Source of the DNA: Humitalea rosea
Lineage (GTDB): Bacteria > Pseudomonadota > Alphaproteobacteria > Acetobacterales > Acetobacteraceae
Length of the DNA stretch: 64,000 nt
Assembly (NCBI RefSeq): GCF_003253705.1
Contig: NZ_QKYU01000007.1
Span: forward strand, 62,001-126,000
Reading direction: 5' to 3'
Part shown: positions 41,559-51,207 of the stretch, piece by piece
Layout of the letters: each line of letters begins with the position of its first letter
Numbering within the stretch: the first letter of the stretch is position 1
Position numbers and translations under genes: made by a program
The notes under the pieces: model-generated
The model's database searches: none
Told to the model about the DNA's origin: nothing
What the model saw: only the letters and a program-made list of their open reading frames with translations

Positions 41559-43277
41559 ATGGCATTTGCCGCCACCCTCGATACCGGCTCCGCCGGGATG
41601 GAGGATTTCGCCACTCTCCTGGACGCCACGCTGGGGGCCGATACCGGCTTCGCGGGCTCCGTTGTCACTGGCCGCGTCATTCGCGTCGATGATGAATTCG
41701 CCATCGTCGATGTCGGCCTCAAGAGCGAGGGCCGCGTCCTCCTCAAGGAATTCGCCGCCCCCGGCCAGAAGGCCGAGGTCAAGCCCGGCGACCTGATCGA
41801 CCTCTTCGTCGAGCGCTACGAGGACAAGGACGGCGCGATCGTCCTGTCGCGTGAGAAGGCGCGTCGCGAGGAAGCCTGGACCAACCTCGAGAAGTCCTAC
41901 ACCGCCCAGGTTCGCGTCAATGGCGTGATCTTTGGCCGCGTGAAGGGTGGCTTCACCGTCGATCTCGGCGGCGCTGTTGCGTTCCTGCCGGGCAGCCAGG
42001 TGGACATTCGTCCGGTGCGCGACGTCGGCCCGCTGATGGGCAGCCCGCAGCCGTTCCAGATCCTGAAGATGGACCGCGCCCGCGGCAACATCGTGGTCAG
42101 CCGCCGTGCCGTGCTGGAAGAGACCCGCGCCGAACAGCGCGCCGAACTCGTCCAGGGCCTCAAGGAAGGCATGATCCTCGACGGCGTGGTCAAGAACATC
42201 ACCGATTACGGTGCGTTCGTGGATCTCGGCGGCGTCGATGGCCTGCTGCATGTCACCGACATCGCCTGGCGCCGCATCAACCACCCGTCCGAGGCCCTGA
42301 CCATCGGTCAGCCGGTCCGCGTGCAGGTGATCCGCTTCAACTCCGAGACGCAGCGCATCAGCCTCGGCATGAAGCAGCTGATGTCCGATCCTTGGGAAGG
42401 TGTGGCGGTCAAGTACCCCGTCGGCGCCAAGTTCTCGGGTCGCGTGACCAACATCACCGACTACGGCGCCTTCGTGGAGCTGGAGCCGGGGGTCGAGGGC
42501 CTCGTTCATGTGAGCGAGATGTCCTGGACCAAGAAGAACGTGCATCCGGGCAAGATCGTCGCTTCCAGCCAGGAAGTCGAAGTGATGATCCTGGATGTGG
42601 ACGAGCCCAAGCGCCGTATCTCGCTCGGCCTCAAGCAGGCCCAGGGCAATCCGTGGGAGGTGTTCATGGACGCCCATCCCCCGGGCAGCATTGTGGAAGG
42701 CGAGATCCGCAACATCACCGAGTTCGGTCTCTTCATCGGCATCACCGCCGACATCGACGGCATGGTTCACATGTCCGACCTGTCGTGGGATCAGGCCGGC
42801 GAAGCGGCGATGGCCGACTACCAGAAGGGCCAGGTCGTCAAGGCCAAGGTGCTGGATGTGGATGTCGAGAAGGAACGCATCTCGCTCGGCATCAAGCAGC
42901 TTGCGTCCGACCCGGCCGCCGAAGTCCTCGACAAGGTGCGAAAGGGTGACGTCGTCACCTGCGTCGTGACCAAGATCGAGAGCAACGGCATCGAGGTGAA
43001 GGTGGACGACGTCCTCACGGGCTTCATCCGCCGCGCCGAACTCGCCCGCGACCGGGACGCCCAGCGCCCCGACAAGTTCGCGGTCGGCGAGAAGGTCGAT
43101 GCCAAGGTCACCGCCGTGGATCGCGCCGCCCGTCGCCTCGCCCTGACCATCAAGGGCAAGGAAGTCGAGGAGGAGCGTGAGGCGATGAAGGAATTCGGGT
43201 CGGTCGACTCGGGTGCCAGCCTTGGTGACATTCTCGGTGCCGCCATCCGGCGCCGGAACCTGTCGACCGAGGAGTAA
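41559..43277 (+). CDS. rpsA: 30S ribosomal protein S1
   Basis: A 572-residue protein with six S1 OB-fold repeats, seen as repeated G-x-V-x-x-I-T-D-Y-G-A-F-V-(D/E)-L cores (for example VVKNITDYGAFVDLGGVDGL and RVTNITDYGAFVELEPGVEG) ending in RISLG(M/L/I)KQ. The N-terminal MEDFATLLDATLG opening is typical of alphaproteobacterial S1. AGGAAA lies upstream of the ATG. Codon use is noticeably less extreme in G+C than its neighbours, as expected for a highly expressed gene. A strong terminator follows at 43304. Confidence 0.97.
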   Translation: MAFAATLDTGSAGMEDFATLLDATLGADTGFAGSVVTGRVIRVDDEFAIVDVGLKSEGRVLLKEFAAPGQKAEVKPGDLIDLFVERYEDKDGAIVLSREKARREEAWTNLEKSYTAQVRVNGVIFGRVKGGFTVDLGGAVAFLPGSQVDIRPVRDVGPLMGSPQPFQILKMDRARGNIVVSRRAVLEETRAEQRAELVQGLKEGMILDGVVKNITDYGAFVDLGGVDGLLHVTDIAWRRINHPSEALTIGQPVRVQVIRFNSETQRISLGMKQLMSDPWEGVAVKYPVGAKFSGRVTNITDYGAFVELEPGVEGLVHVSEMSWTKKNVHPGKIVASSQEVEVMILDVDEPKRRISLGLKQAQGNPWEVFMDAHPPGSIVEGEIRNITEFGLFIGITADIDGMVHMSDLSWDQAGEAAMADYQKGQVVKAKVLDVDVEKERISLGIKQLASDPAAEVLDKVRKGDVVTCVVTKIESNGIEVKVDDVLTGFIRRAELARDRDAQRPDKFAVGEKVDAKVTAVDRAARRLALTIKGKEVEEEREAMKEFGSVDSGASLGDILGAAIRRRNLSTEE

Positions 43278-43296
43278 CATCCTCGCCTTCGCTGAA

Positions 43297-44010
43297 ATGG
43301 ATGCGCCGCGGACCGGAAGGTCCGCGGCGTTTCTTTTTGTGCTGCTGCTGGCATCGCCCGCCGCGGCCCAGATGCTGCCCGGAATCGGCGGGGAGGATGC
43401 GAGGCGCGTCGTCCCCGACCCCGCCGCTTCCCCCTTCAATTCCCTGGCCCGGGTGCAGACCGAGCTTGGCGGGCGTTGCACCGGCGCGCTGATCGGCCCC
43501 GCCACGGTGCTGACGGCGGCGCATTGCCTCGTCTCCCCCCGTTCCCGCCGCATGGTGCAGCCAGGGTCGGTGCATGTCCTGCTCGGCTATCGCATGGGCA
43601 GTTGGGTCGCGACCTCCCGCGTCGCGCGCTACGAGACCGGCGCCTGGACCGTCGCGGCGCATGGCCCGACGGCGGGCGATTGGGCCGTGCTGACCCTGGA
43701 GACGCCGCTCGCGGGGCCGGTGCTGCCGATCCTGCCCATGCCCCCGGTGGGGACGCCGGTGATGCTCGCCGGCTACCAGCAGGACCGGCCGGAGGTGCTG
43801 CTGGCCACCATCGGCTGCCACATCGTCACCTCCGGCGCCGTGCTGGTGCATGACTGCGCCGCGACCCGCGGGGCCAGCGGCGCGCCGCTGCTGGCGCAAG
43901 GGGCGGATGGGGCCTGGGGGATCGCGGGCATCGCGGTGTCGATGGCGGCCGACCGGCCCATCGGGCTGGCGGTGGCCGCCACGGTGGCACGCACCGCCGC
44001 AAAGGATTAG
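43297..44010 (+). CDS. Trypsin-like serine protease, exported
   Basis: A 237-residue S1-family protease with triad H76 (LTAAHC), D128 (TAGDWAVL) and S194 (RGASGAPLL). Signal peptide: MDAPRTGRSAAFLFVLLLAS with cleavage near AAAQ. The ATG at 43297 is the only start that gives a signal peptide, yet its codons 3-14 lie within the rpsA terminator hairpin and T-run; the hydrophobic FLFV is encoded by the T-run. If a start further in were used (ATG at 43372), export would be lost. Substrate unknown. It is followed by sppA. Confidence 0.82.
   Translation: MDAPRTGRSAAFLFVLLLASPAAAQMLPGIGGEDARRVVPDPAASPFNSLARVQTELGGRCTGALIGPATVLTAAHCLVSPRSRRMVQPGSVHVLLGYRMGSWVATSRVARYETGAWTVAAHGPTAGDWAVLTLETPLAGPVLPILPMPPVGTPVMLAGYQQDRPEVLLATIGCHIVTSGAVLVHDCAATRGASGAPLLAQGADGAWGIAGIAVSMAADRPIGLAVAATVARTAAKD
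43304..43338 (+). terminator. Strong rho-independent terminator of rpsA
   Basis: An 11-bp perfect stem (CGCCGCGGACC / GGTCCGCGGCG) with GGAA loop is followed by TTTCTTTTT. It begins 26 bases after the rpsA stop. It overlaps the first codons of the downstream protease gene (start 43297), so termination and protease expression are in tension. Confidence 0.92.
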
Positions 44011-44018
44011 GAGGGGGC

Positions 44019-44936
44019 ATGGCCCTTGATCCCGATCTCCTGACCGATCGCCGCCGGCTCAAGCGGCGCCTGACCCTGTGGCGCGGCGCCGCCGTCATCG
44101 CGGTGCTGATGGCGCTCTACGCCTGGTTCGGGGTCTCCAACTCCGCGCTGCTGGGCGGCGCGCATGTCGCCCGCCTGTCCATCTCGGGCACCATCAGCGA
44201 CGACCGCCGCCTGATCCGCGCGCTGGACGAGGCGACCCGGGACAAGACCGTCCGTGCCATGATCCTGGCCGTGGACAGCCCCGGCGGCACCATGGCGGGG
44301 GGCGAGGCGCTGCACGGCGCGCTGGCCCGCTTCGCCGCCCAAAAGCCGCTGGTCGCGACCCTGGGCGGCACCGCCGCCTCGGCCGGCTATATGATCGCCA
44401 TGCCGGCCGGGCGGGTGTTTGCCCGCGAAGGCACGGTGACCGGCTCGATCGGCGTGATCCTGCAAAGCTTCGAGGGCTCGGAACTGCTGGGCAGCCTCGG
44501 CGTGCGGCCCGAGACCATCGCCTCCGGCCCGCTGAAGGACCAGCCGAGCCTGTTCCGCCCGCTGACGCCCGAGGGCCGCGCCGCGCTCACCGCGGTGGTG
44601 CAGGACCTCTACGCCCAGTTCGTCGCCATGGTCGCCGCCGGCCGGCACATGGATGAGGAGCGCGTCCGCAGCCTCGCCGATGGCCGCGTCTATACCGGGC
44701 GGCAGGCGCTGGCGCTGGGTCTGGTCGATGCGATCGGCGGCGAGGCCGAGGCCCGCGCCTGGCTCGCGGCCGAGCGCCAGGTGCCGGCATCCCTGCCGGT
44801 GCGCAGTCTCGACCCGAGAGGCCTGTCGGAGCGCGCCTTCGCCTCCGCCCTCACGCTGGTCGGAAAAACCCTTTCTGCGGAATGGCTTGTCCCCCTGTTG
44901 CGGATTGACGCGCGGCTGCCGCTTTGGCAGCGTTGA
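44019..44936 (+). CDS. sppA: Signal peptide peptidase SppA (S49 family)
   Basis: A 305-residue short-form SppA. An N-terminal transmembrane helix ([16 protein letters not shown]) anchors a periplasmic domain with the Ser/Lys dyad S121 ([12 protein letters not shown]) and K173 (GPLKDQ). They are 52 residues apart, as in B. subtilis Spp[15 protein letters not shown] and GSIGVILQS are further family motifs. It degrades released signal peptides in the membrane. The gene is nine bases after the protease stop. Confidence 0.94.
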   Translation: MALDPDLLTDRRRLKRRLTLWRGAAVIAVLMALYAWFGVSNSALLGGAHVARLSISGTISDDRRLIRALDEATRDKTVRAMILAVDSPGGTMAGGEALHGALARFAAQKPLVATLGGTAASAGYMIAMPAGRVFAREGTVTGSIGVILQSFEGSELLGSLGVRPETIASGPLKDQPSLFRPLTPEGRAALTAVVQDLYAQFVAMVAAGRHMDEERVRSLADGRVYTGRQALALGLVDAIGGEAEARAWLAAERQVPASLPVRSLDPRGLSERAFASALTLVGKTLSAEWLVPLLRIDARLPLWQR

Positions 44937-44959
44937 GGGAGCGGGAGCGGATGCAAGGC

Positions 44960-45274
44960 ATGACACGGTCGGAGCTGATGGCACAATTGGCGGCGGCCAA
45001 TCCGCATTTGCGACTGCCGGACGTCGAACTGATCGTCACCACCGTGTTCGACGGCATCGCCAATGCCCTGGCCGAGGGCCGCCGGGTGGAGCTGCGCGGC
45101 TTCGGCGCCTTCTCGGTGAAGCGGCGCGATCCGCGCACCGGGCGCAACCCCCGCACCGGGCAATCGGTGCAGGTGACGGGCAAGGTCGTGCCGCATTTCA
45201 AGCCGGGCAAGGAATTGCGTGAACGGGTGAACGGCGGCCCATTGCAGGCCGAAGCCGCCATCAAGGCCGCATGA
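44960..45274 (+). CDS. ihfB: Integration host factor subunit beta
   Basis: A 104-residue HU/IHF-fold protein: [20 protein letters not shown] opening, and the DNA-bending arm [16 protein letters not shown] with the conserved Pro. The beta-type assignment rests on the opening and on the position after rpsA. The start at 44960 (MTRSEL) matches the family; an ATG three codons earlier at 44951 is closer to GGGAG. With IhfA, IHF bends DNA at promoters such as the sigma-54 site found at 51164 in this window. Confidence 0.93.
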   Translation: MTRSELMAQLAAANPHLRLPDVELIVTTVFDGIANALAEGRRVELRGFGAFSVKRRDPRTGRNPRTGQSVQVTGKVVPHFKPGKELRERVNGGPLQAEAAIKAA

Positions 45275-45573
45275 TGCTCCGGCTGGTCGCGCTGCTGCCT
45301 CTGCTCGCCATCATCCTCATCTTCGCCTTGTCGAACGGGCAGATCGTGCAGGTGCGGCTCTGGCCGTTCGACCTCGCCTGGGAGGCGTCGCTTTCGGTGG
45401 TGGTGCTGATCGCCGCGGCCATTTCCTTCCTGCTGGGGGCGCTGGTCGCCTGGGGCTCGGCGCTGCCGGCGCGGCGCCGGGCGCGCCATCTGGAACGCGC
45501 GGGCCGCGTGCTGGAATCCGAACTGGACGTGCTGAAGGCCGAGGCCGCGGCCCAGCGCGACGCAGCCGCGTGA
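45271..45573 (+). CDS. LapA-domain (DUF1049) membrane protein
   Basis: A 100-residue protein with two transmembrane helices ([40 protein letters not shown]) and a short cytoplasmic coiled tail. The [12 protein letters not shown] segment between helices is the LapA hallmark. In E. coli LapA acts with LapB in LPS synthesis control; lapB is not adjacent here. Its ATG overlaps the ihfB stop, and its stop overlaps the pyrF GTG. Confidence 0.9.
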   Translation: MMLRLVALLPLLAIILIFALSNGQIVQVRLWPFDLAWEASLSVVVLIAAAISFLLGALVAWGSALPARRRARHLERAGRVLESELDVLKAEAAAQRDAAA

Positions 45574-46280
45574 TCGCCCGCCCGACCAAGGGGGCGGATC
45601 GCATCATCGCCGCCCTGGATACCGAGGATGCCGCCGCCGCCCTGGCCCTGGCCGGGCGTCTGGCCGGGCGCGTCGGGCTCATCAAGGCCGGGCTGGAACT
45701 GTTCTGCGCCGCCGGCCCCGCCGGGGTCGCGCCGCTCATCGCCGCCGGGCCGGTGTTCCTGGACCTGAAGCTGCACGACATCCCCAATACCGTCGCCGGC
45801 GCCACCCGCGCCGTCTGCCGCACCCCGCCCGCGATGCTGACGCTGCATGGCGCCGGCGGGGGGGCGATGATCGAGGCCGCCCGCCGCGCCGCCGAGGATG
45901 TGGCCGGCGACCGCCGCCCGATCCTGCTGGCGGTGACGGTGCTGACCAGCATCGATGCCGCCACCCTGGCCGCGACCGGGGTGGCCGGCGATCCGGTGGA
46001 GCAGGTGCTGCGCCTCGCGCGGCTGGCGCTGTCGGCCGGGGCCGATGGGCTGGTGTGCAGCCCGCGGGAGGTCGCGCGGCTCCGCGACGCGCTGGGCGCG
46101 GCACCCTTCCTGGTGGTGCCGGGGGTGCGGCCGCTGGGTTCGCCGGCGGGCGACCAGGCCCGTACCGCGACGCCGGCCGAGGCGGTGGCGGCGGGGGCGG
46201 ATTGGATCGTGCTCGGCCGCCCGATCACGGCGGCGGCCGATCCGGTGGCGGCGGCCGAGGCCATCGCGGCCTCGCTATGA
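45570..46280 (+). CDS. pyrF: Orotidine 5'-phosphate decarboxylase
   Basis: A 236-residue TIM-barrel enzyme with a GTG start. Motif order: [34 protein letters not shown] (catalytic Lys/Asp network), [11 protein letters not shown], and the phosphate-binding VPGVRPLGS...[11 protein letters not shown]. It converts OMP to UMP. The stop overlaps the trpF ATG, so it is coupled to the trp genes. Confidence 0.95.
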   Translation: MIARPTKGADRIIAALDTEDAAAALALAGRLAGRVGLIKAGLELFCAAGPAGVAPLIAAGPVFLDLKLHDIPNTVAGATRAVCRTPPAMLTLHGAGGGAMIEAARRAAEDVAGDRRPILLAVTVLTSIDAATLAATGVAGDPVEQVLRLARLALSAGADGLVCSPREVARLRDALGAAPFLVVPGVRPLGSPAGDQARTATPAEAVAAGADWIVLGRPITAAADPVAAAEAIAASL

Positions 46281-46933
46281 CGCTGGTCAAGATCTGCGGG
46301 CTGAAGGATGCGGCGGGCTTCGATGCCGCCTGCGCGGCGGGGGCCGATCTGGTCGGTTTCGTGTTTTTCCCCGCCAGCCCGCGGGCGGTGACGCCGGCCC
46401 AGGCGGCCGCACTTTCCGCGCGCGTCACGGGCGGGCCGCTCCGGGTCGGGCTCTTCGTCGATGCCGGGGATGATCTGCTGGCGGCCACGCTCGCCGAGGC
46501 CCCGCTCGACATCCTGCAACTGCATGGCGAGGAAACCCCGGCCCGCTGCGCCGAGATCCGCGCCCGCTTCGGCCGGCCGGTGATGAAGGCGATCGGGGTC
46601 TCGGCCGCCGCCGACCTGGCCGTGCTGGCCGATTACGCCCCGGTCGTGGACCGCTTCCTGCTGGACGCCAAGGCCCCGCCGGGGGGGGCGCTGCCCGGCG
46701 GCAATGCGGCGGTGTTCGACTGGTCGCTGCTGGCCGGCGTCGCGGTCCCCCGCCCCTGGCTGCTGGCCGGCGGCCTGACCCCGGGGAACGTCGCCGAGGC
46801 GATCGCCGCGACCGGCGCGCCCGGTGTCGATGTCTCCTCCGGCGTCGAGCGGGCGAGGGGGGTCAAGGACGCAGGCCTGATCGCCGCCTTCTGCGCCGCC
46901 GCGCGGGTAGCCCCCGCTCCCCTGCCGCGCTAA
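46277..46933 (+). CDS. trpF: Phosphoribosylanthranilate isomerase
   Basis: A 218-residue TIM barrel: VKICGLKD with the catalytic Cys, [37 protein letters not shown] and the phosphate site [15 protein letters not shown]. It converts PRA to CdRP in tryptophan synthesis. Its ATG overlaps the pyrF stop by four bases. Confidence 0.95.
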   Translation: MTLVKICGLKDAAGFDAACAAGADLVGFVFFPASPRAVTPAQAAALSARVTGGPLRVGLFVDAGDDLLAATLAEAPLDILQLHGEETPARCAEIRARFGRPVMKAIGVSAAADLAVLADYAPVVDRFLLDAKAPPGGALPGGNAAVFDWSLLAGVAVPRPWLLAGGLTPGNVAEAIAATGAPGVDVSSGVERARGVKDAGLIAAFCAAARVAPAPLPR

Positions 46934-46959
46934 ACCCGGCCTCCGCCCGGGAGCCACAC

Positions 46960-48198
46960 GTGAACAAGACGATCCCCAATTCCTTCCGCAGCGGCCCTGA
47001 CGACCGGGGCCGCTTTGGTCAGTTCGGCGGCCGTTTCGTCGCCGAGACGCTGATGCCGCTGATCCTCGAGGTCGAGGCCGCCTATGAGGCCGCCAAGATC
47101 GACCCGAGCTTCGACAAGGAATGGCGCCGGCTGCTGAAGGATTACGTGGGTCGCCCGTCACCGCTCTGGTTCGCCGAGCGCATGACCACGCATCTGCGCA
47201 AAAACGCCCCCGAGGGCATGGGTGCCAAGGTCTATTTCAAGCGCGATGAGCTGAACCACACCGGCGCGCATAAGATCAACGCCGTGCTCGGCCAGATCCT
47301 GCTGGCCAAGCGCATGGGCAAGACCCGCATCATCGCCGAGACGGGCGCCGGCCAGCATGGCGTCGCCACCGCCACCGCCTGCGCGCTGATGGACCTGCCT
47401 TGCGTCGTCTACATGGGCGCCGTGGATGTCGAGCGCCAGAAACCCAACGTCTTCCGCATGAAGCTGCTGGGGGCGGAGGTGATCCCGGCGACCTCCGGCT
47501 CCGCCACGCTGAAGGATGCGATGAACGAAGCGCTGCGCGATTGGGTCGCGAATGTCAGCGACACCTACTACTGCATCGGCACCGTCGCCGGCCCGCACCC
47601 CTATCCGCAGATGGTCCGCGACTTCCAGTCGGTGATCGGCGTCGAGGCCCGCGCCCAGATGCTGGAGGCCGAGGGCCGGCTGCCGGATGTGCTGGTCGCG
47701 GCGATCGGCGGCGGCTCCAACGCCATGGGGCTGTTCCACCCCTTCCTGGACGACCCCGAGGTCGCGATGGTCGGCGTCGAGGCCGCGGGCCATGGGCTGG
47801 ACACCGACCAGCACGCGGCCGCCATCTCGCGCGGGCGGCCGGGGGTGCTGCATGGCAACCTCACCTATCTGTTGCAGACCACCCAGGGGCAGATCACCGA
47901 GGCGCATTCGATCAGCGCCGGGCTCGACTACCCCGGTGTCGGTCCCGAGCATTCCTGGCTCGCCGAGTTGGGCCGCGTCTCCTATGTCGCGGCGACGGAC
48001 AATGAGGCGCTGGACGCCTTCCAGATCTGTTCGCGGCTGGAGGGCATCATCCCGGCCCTGGAACCCGCGCATGCCCTGGCCGAGGTCATCAAACGCGCGC
48101 CGACCATGGCGGCCGACCAGATCATCCTGATGAATCTCTGCGGCCGTGGCGACAAGGACATTTTTGCGGTGGCCGAGCATCTGGGAGTGAGCCTGTGA
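46960..48198 (+). CDS. trpB: Tryptophan synthase beta subunit
   Basis: A 412-residue PLP enzyme with a GTG start. [17 protein letters not shown] opens the protein, [15 protein letters not shown] contains the PLP lysine, [12 protein letters not shown] carries the catalytic Glu, and [15 protein letters not shown] is the phosphate-binding loop. It joins indole and serine. Its last four bases overlap the trpA GTG. Confidence 0.97.
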   Translation: MNKTIPNSFRSGPDDRGRFGQFGGRFVAETLMPLILEVEAAYEAAKIDPSFDKEWRRLLKDYVGRPSPLWFAERMTTHLRKNAPEGMGAKVYFKRDELNHTGAHKINAVLGQILLAKRMGKTRIIAETGAGQHGVATATACALMDLPCVVYMGAVDVERQKPNVFRMKLLGAEVIPATSGSATLKDAMNEALRDWVANVSDTYYCIGTVAGPHPYPQMVRDFQSVIGVEARAQMLEAEGRLPDVLVAAIGGGSNAMGLFHPFLDDPEVAMVGVEAAGHGLDTDQHAAAISRGRPGVLHGNLTYLLQTTQGQITEAHSISAGLDYPGVGPEHSWLAELGRVSYVAATDNEALDAFQICSRLEGIIPALEPAHALAEVIKRAPTMAADQIILMNLCGRGDKDIFAVAEHLGVSL

Positions 48199-49019
48199 GC
48201 CGCATCGCCGCCCGTTTCGCCGCGCTGAAGACCGAGGGGCGCGGCGCGCTGATCCCCTTCCTCGAAGCCTATGACCCCGATCCCGCGACCAGCCTGGCGA
48301 TCCTGCGCGGCATGCCGGGGGCGGGGGCGGACCTCATCGAGATCGGCGTGCCCTTCACCGATCCCATGGCCGATGGCCCGATCATCCAGCGCGCCGGGCT
48401 GCGCGGGCTGAAGGCGGGCGCGACCTTGGCCGGGACGCTCGCCATGGTGCGCGACTTTCGCACCCAGGATGACGCGACGCCGATCGTGCTGATGGGCTAC
48501 TTCAACCCCATCATGTCCTATGGCGTCGATCGCTTCTGCGTCGATGCGGCGGCGAGCGGCGTCGATGGGCTGATCGTGGTGGATGTGCCGCCCGAGGAAT
48601 CCGATGTGCTGGTGCCCCAGGCCACCGCCGCCGGGCTCGACATGATCCGGCTGGTCGCCCCCACCACCGGCGACGCACGGCTGCCGATGGTGCTGAAGGC
48701 CAGCACCGGCTTCGTCTATTACGTCGCCATCACCGGCATCACCGGCACCCGCAGCGCGACCGCGACCGACCTTGCCGCCGCGATCCCCCGGGTCCGCGCC
48801 CATACCGACCTGCCGATCGCCATCGGCTTCGGCGTCCGCACCCCGGCCCAGGCGGCCGAGGCGGTGCGGGCGGCGGATGCGGCGGTGGTCGCCTCGGCGC
48901 TGATCGAGCGCCTGGCGGGGACGCTGGACGCGCAGGGGCGCGCGACCGGCAGCACGGTCCGCACCGTGCTGGATGATGTGCGCGCGCTGGCCGAGGCGGT
49001 GCGCGGCGCCCGCCTTTGA
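48195..49019 (+). CDS. trpA: Tryptophan synthase alpha subunit
   Basis: A 274-residue TIM barrel with a GTG start overlapping trpB. Key residues are in [19 protein letters not shown] (catalytic Glu and Asp), [13 protein letters not shown], and [10 protein letters not shown] toward the phosphate site. It cleaves indole-glycerol phosphate and channels indole to TrpB. In most relatives accD follows directly; here four accessory genes intervene. Confidence 0.96.
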   Translation: MSRIAARFAALKTEGRGALIPFLEAYDPDPATSLAILRGMPGAGADLIEIGVPFTDPMADGPIIQRAGLRGLKAGATLAGTLAMVRDFRTQDDATPIVLMGYFNPIMSYGVDRFCVDAAASGVDGLIVVDVPPEESDVLVPQATAAGLDMIRLVAPTTGDARLPMVLKASTGFVYYVAITGITGTRSATATDLAAAIPRVRAHTDLPIAIGFGVRTPAQAAEAVRAADAAVVASALIERLAGTLDAQGRATGSTVRTVLDDVRALAEAVRGARL

Positions 49020-49050
49020 TGTCAATCGTCATCGATTCGTGATGGTTTTT

Positions 49051-49086
49051 CCCCTTGCGCCGGCAGTATGGTGCCGGCGCAAGGGG
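49051..49086 (+). promoter_or_regulatory. 15-bp perfect hairpin that traps the ribosome-binding site of the SnoaL-like gene
   Basis: Arms CCCCTTGCGCCGGCA (49051-49065) and TGCCGGCGCAAGGGG (49072-49086) pair perfectly around GTATGG. The right arm contains AAGGGG, part of the only Shine-Dalgarno sequence for the ATG at 49098. No T-run follows. Upstream, TTTTT (49046-49050) may end a weak trpA terminator. A translational-control hairpin or operator is likely. Confidence 0.7.
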
Positions 49087-49097
49087 GAGAACAAAAC

Positions 49098-49454
49098 ATG
49101 ACCACGAAAGAGATCGCCGACGCCTTCACCGCGCTGTGCAAGGCAGGCAAGTTCGAGGAGGCCGGCGCCGAATTCTGGGCCGATGATGTTGTCAGCCTGG
49201 AGCCGATGACCGGCGACATGGCCATCGCCCGCGGCCGTGCCGCCGTCGAGGCCAAGGGCGCCTGGTGGTATGCCAACCACGAGATCCACAAGGTCGAGGT
49301 CGAAGGCCCCTTTCCGCATGGCGACCAGTTCGCCGTGATCTTCGCCATGGAGGTGACGCCCAAGGGGGGCCAGCGCATGGCGATGCGCGAGATCGGCCTT
49401 TACACGCTGAAGGACGGCAAGATCGTGGAAGAGCGCTTCTTCTACGGCGGCTGA
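49098..49454 (+). CDS. SnoaL-like / NTF2-fold protein
   Basis: A 118-residue NTF2-like protein: [20 protein letters not shown] (helices), [32 protein letters not shown], and ending [19 protein letters not shown], the typical C-terminal strand pattern of SnoaL-like_2 proteins. The ATG at 49098 is preceded by AAGGGGGAG, which is locked in the hairpin at 49051. Ligand unknown. It is the first of four genes between trpA and accD. Confidence 0.83.
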   Translation: MTTKEIADAFTALCKAGKFEEAGAEFWADDVVSLEPMTGDMAIARGRAAVEAKGAWWYANHEIHKVEVEGPFPHGDQFAVIFAMEVTPKGGQRMAMREIGLYTLKDGKIVEERFFYGG

Positions 49455-49492
49455 AACGGGGGGCTGAAACGGGCGGTTCAAACGGGGGCGCG

Positions 49493-49819
49493 GTGCCGAA
49501 TCTCGCGGGTTATGTCCTTGCCGCGCTGGCGGAAATTGCCGGCTGCTTCGCCTTCTGGGCCTGGGCGCGGCTGGACCGCTCGATCTTGTGGCTGCTGCCG
49601 GGCCTCGCCTCGCTCGCGCTATTCGCCTGGGTGCTGACCCTGGCGGGGACGGATGCCGCCGGCCGCACCTATGCGGCCTATGGCGGGGTCTATATCGCGG
49701 CCTCGCTGGGATGGCTCTGGCTGGTGGAAGGCATCGCCCCCGATCGCTGGGACCTTGCCGGCTCCGCGCTCTGCCTGCTGGGCGCGAGCGTCATCCTGTT
49801 CGGGCCGCGCGGCGCCTGA
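49493..49819 (+). CDS. YnfA (UPF0060) family small membrane protein
   Basis: A 108-residue protein with a GTG start at 49493 and four helices: [58 protein letters not shown] and [19 protein letters not shown]. These are the YnfA hallmarks (Glu in helix 1, AYGG motif). Members belong to the SMR-like clan and may export cations or drugs, though function is unproven. Confidence 0.92.
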   Translation: MPNLAGYVLAALAEIAGCFAFWAWARLDRSILWLLPGLASLALFAWVLTLAGTDAAGRTYAAYGGVYIAASLGWLWLVEGIAPDRWDLAGSALCLLGASVILFGPRGA

Positions 49820-49830
49820 GGGGCCGCCGC

Positions 49831-50199
49831 TCAGCGGGCCGGGGCGGCGCGCCGGAGCAGGACGAGGCTGGCCGAATCATTGACCCAGATCGCGACCGCG
49901 GCGCCGCTGTTGGCCCGGGACAGCCCCGCGTCGGTGCGTGGCGCCAGGGGGGGCGCCTTCGTCGCGTCGTCCCAGATCCAGACATTGCAGATGTTTCGCG
50001 CGGCGCAGGCGGCCTGGCCGGCGCTGCGCCAGGCCACGGCATCCGCCCGCGGCGGGCAGACCATGACGACCAGCGTCTCGCTCCGGGATTTGATGACGCA
50101 GGCGCCACTCTGGGCCTGGGCCTGGGCTGGGGCCTGGGCCTTGCCTCCGGCTGGGAGGGCCGCGATCGCCATCGCGAGGAAAAGGGTCCGGGCTGGCAT
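49831..50199 (-). CDS. Small exported protein of unknown function
   Basis: A 122-residue protein from the ATG at 50199, with signal peptide MPARTLFLAMAIAALPAGG and cleavage near KAQA. An Ala/Gln repeat follows, then a domain with four cysteines (GACVIKS, VVMVCPP, AACAARNICNVWIW) that could form two disulfides in the periplasm. I do not recognise a family. It is convergent with ynfA (11 bp) and lies downstream of the PEP-CTERM gene on the same strand. Confidence 0.7.
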   Translation of the reverse strand: MPARTLFLAMAIAALPAGGKAQAPAQAQAQSGACVIKSRSETLVVMVCPPRADAVAWRSAGQAACAARNICNVWIWDDATKAPPLAPRTDAGLSRANSGAAVAIWVNDSASLVLLRRAAPAR

Positions 50200-50307
50200 T
50201 CTGGTGCTCCCCTTGTGCATTCAGATGTCCTGAGACTGTAGCGGCACCCCACCGCGAAGCAGGGTGCCGCCGACCAGACTACGGCAAGACCGCGCTCGCC
50301 GTGGCCA

Positions 50308-51093
50308 TCACGCCCGGCGCCGCGCGGCGGCGAGACCCGCCAGCGCCACCGTGAACAAGGCGAGCGAGGCAGGCTCGGGCACCGGCGTGATCGCCGCCTG
50401 CACCTTGGCCAGCAGCACCGGGGCCAGGGCCGTGAAGTCGCTGACCGGAACCACCCAGCTTCCGCTGCCACCCAGCGGGTTGGGGATGGTGGTCGAGTTC
50501 AGCGCGAGGATCGTGGCGGGCCCGGGGAAGGCGATCGCCGCGAGGTTGTTCAGTGCCGACGGGGAGCTGACCCCGCTGCCGATGGCCTCGATCGAGAGGC
50601 CGTCGATGCCGGCGGCATTCGCGGCGACGGCGGCGGCGACGGCGGCGCTCTGGCTGTCCGGGAAGCCATCGGTCGCCAGGTTGATGATCGAGCGCGTTCC
50701 GGGATCGGCGAAATTGGCCGAGCCGGTCATGGCATTGCTCAGCGCCGTGATGGCGCCCGAGGTATTCGTGCTGCCATTGGCTTTGGCGCTGGCGGTGATG
50801 GCGGCCTGGATGGTCGGCAGGCTGGCGGCCGTCAACACCGTGGGGGCGACGACCAGGGTGGTGCCGCTGCCATAGGCGACGACGGAGATCTCAACGGAGC
50901 CGTCCGTCGGCAGGCCGGCCAGGGCGGCCGTCAGCCCGCCGCGCAACAGGTTGTAGTCTGAGGTCGAAACACTCCCCGAGCCGTCCAGCGCGAAGCCGAG
51001 CTGCGTCACAGGTGCGGCCATGGCGGCAAGGGACGCCACCATGAGCGATGCGCCGAGGGCAAGCGATGCCAGCCCTCTTCTCCAGATGTTCAT
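50308..51093 (-). CDS. PEP-CTERM VWA-like (DUF1194-type) exported protein
   Basis: A 261-residue protein from the ATG at 51093. It has a Sec signal (LASLALGASLMVASLAAMA) and a von Willebrand A-like domain whose metal site begins LALDGSGS-like (GFALDGSGSVSTSDY), with TDGFPDS further in. The C-terminus is a PEP-CTERM sorting signal: VPEP, a hydrophobic helix, then AARRRA. Exosortase (EpsH/XrtA) would cleave it, but no exosortase gene is in the window. It is probably driven by a sigma-54 promoter at 51164. A role in surface or floc matrix is inferred. Confidence 0.87.
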   Translation of the reverse strand: MNIWRRGLASLALGASLMVASLAAMAAPVTQLGFALDGSGSVSTSDYNLLRGGLTAALAGLPTDGSVEISVVAYGSGTTLVVAPTVLTAASLPTIQAAITASAKANGSTNTSGAITALSNAMTGSANFADPGTRSIINLATDGFPDSQSAAVAAAVAANAAGIDGLSIEAIGSGVSSPSALNNLAAIAFPGPATILALNSTTIPNPLGGSGSWVVPVSDFTALAPVLLAKVQAAITPVPEPASLALFTVALAGLAAARRRA

Positions 51094-51163
51094 CTTTATG
51101 ACTCCCCGATTGTTTGGCGCAGCGGCGCTGCGACGCCCAGTAAGTCGGGCGTGACCAGGGGAT

Positions 51164-51179
51164 TGCATAAGCCGTGCCA
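51164..51179 (-). promoter_or_regulatory. Sigma-54 (-24/-12) promoter for the PEP-CTERM gene
   Basis: On the minus strand the sequence is TGGCACGGCTTATGCA, against the consensus TGGCACG-N4-TTGCW: one mismatch, with the GG/GC spacing exact. The preceding bases GAGAC also suit the consensus. Transcription would start near 51153, about 60 bases before the ATG at 51093. An IHF-like site lies upstream at 51208. PEP-CTERM genes in Zoogloea are known to use RpoN with PrsK/PrsR. Confidence 0.75.
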
Positions 51180-51207
51180 GTCTCAGAATGGAAATTAAAA
51201 CAAGCTA

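Noticed and set aside
41361-43553. A 730-codon minus-strand open frame opposite rpsA
   Set aside because: Antisense of rpsA; no start signal or family similarity.
49021-49086. The 15-bp hairpin as an intrinsic terminator of trpA
   Set aside because: The T-run lies before the stem rather than after it on the plus strand, and no T-run follows on the minus strand.
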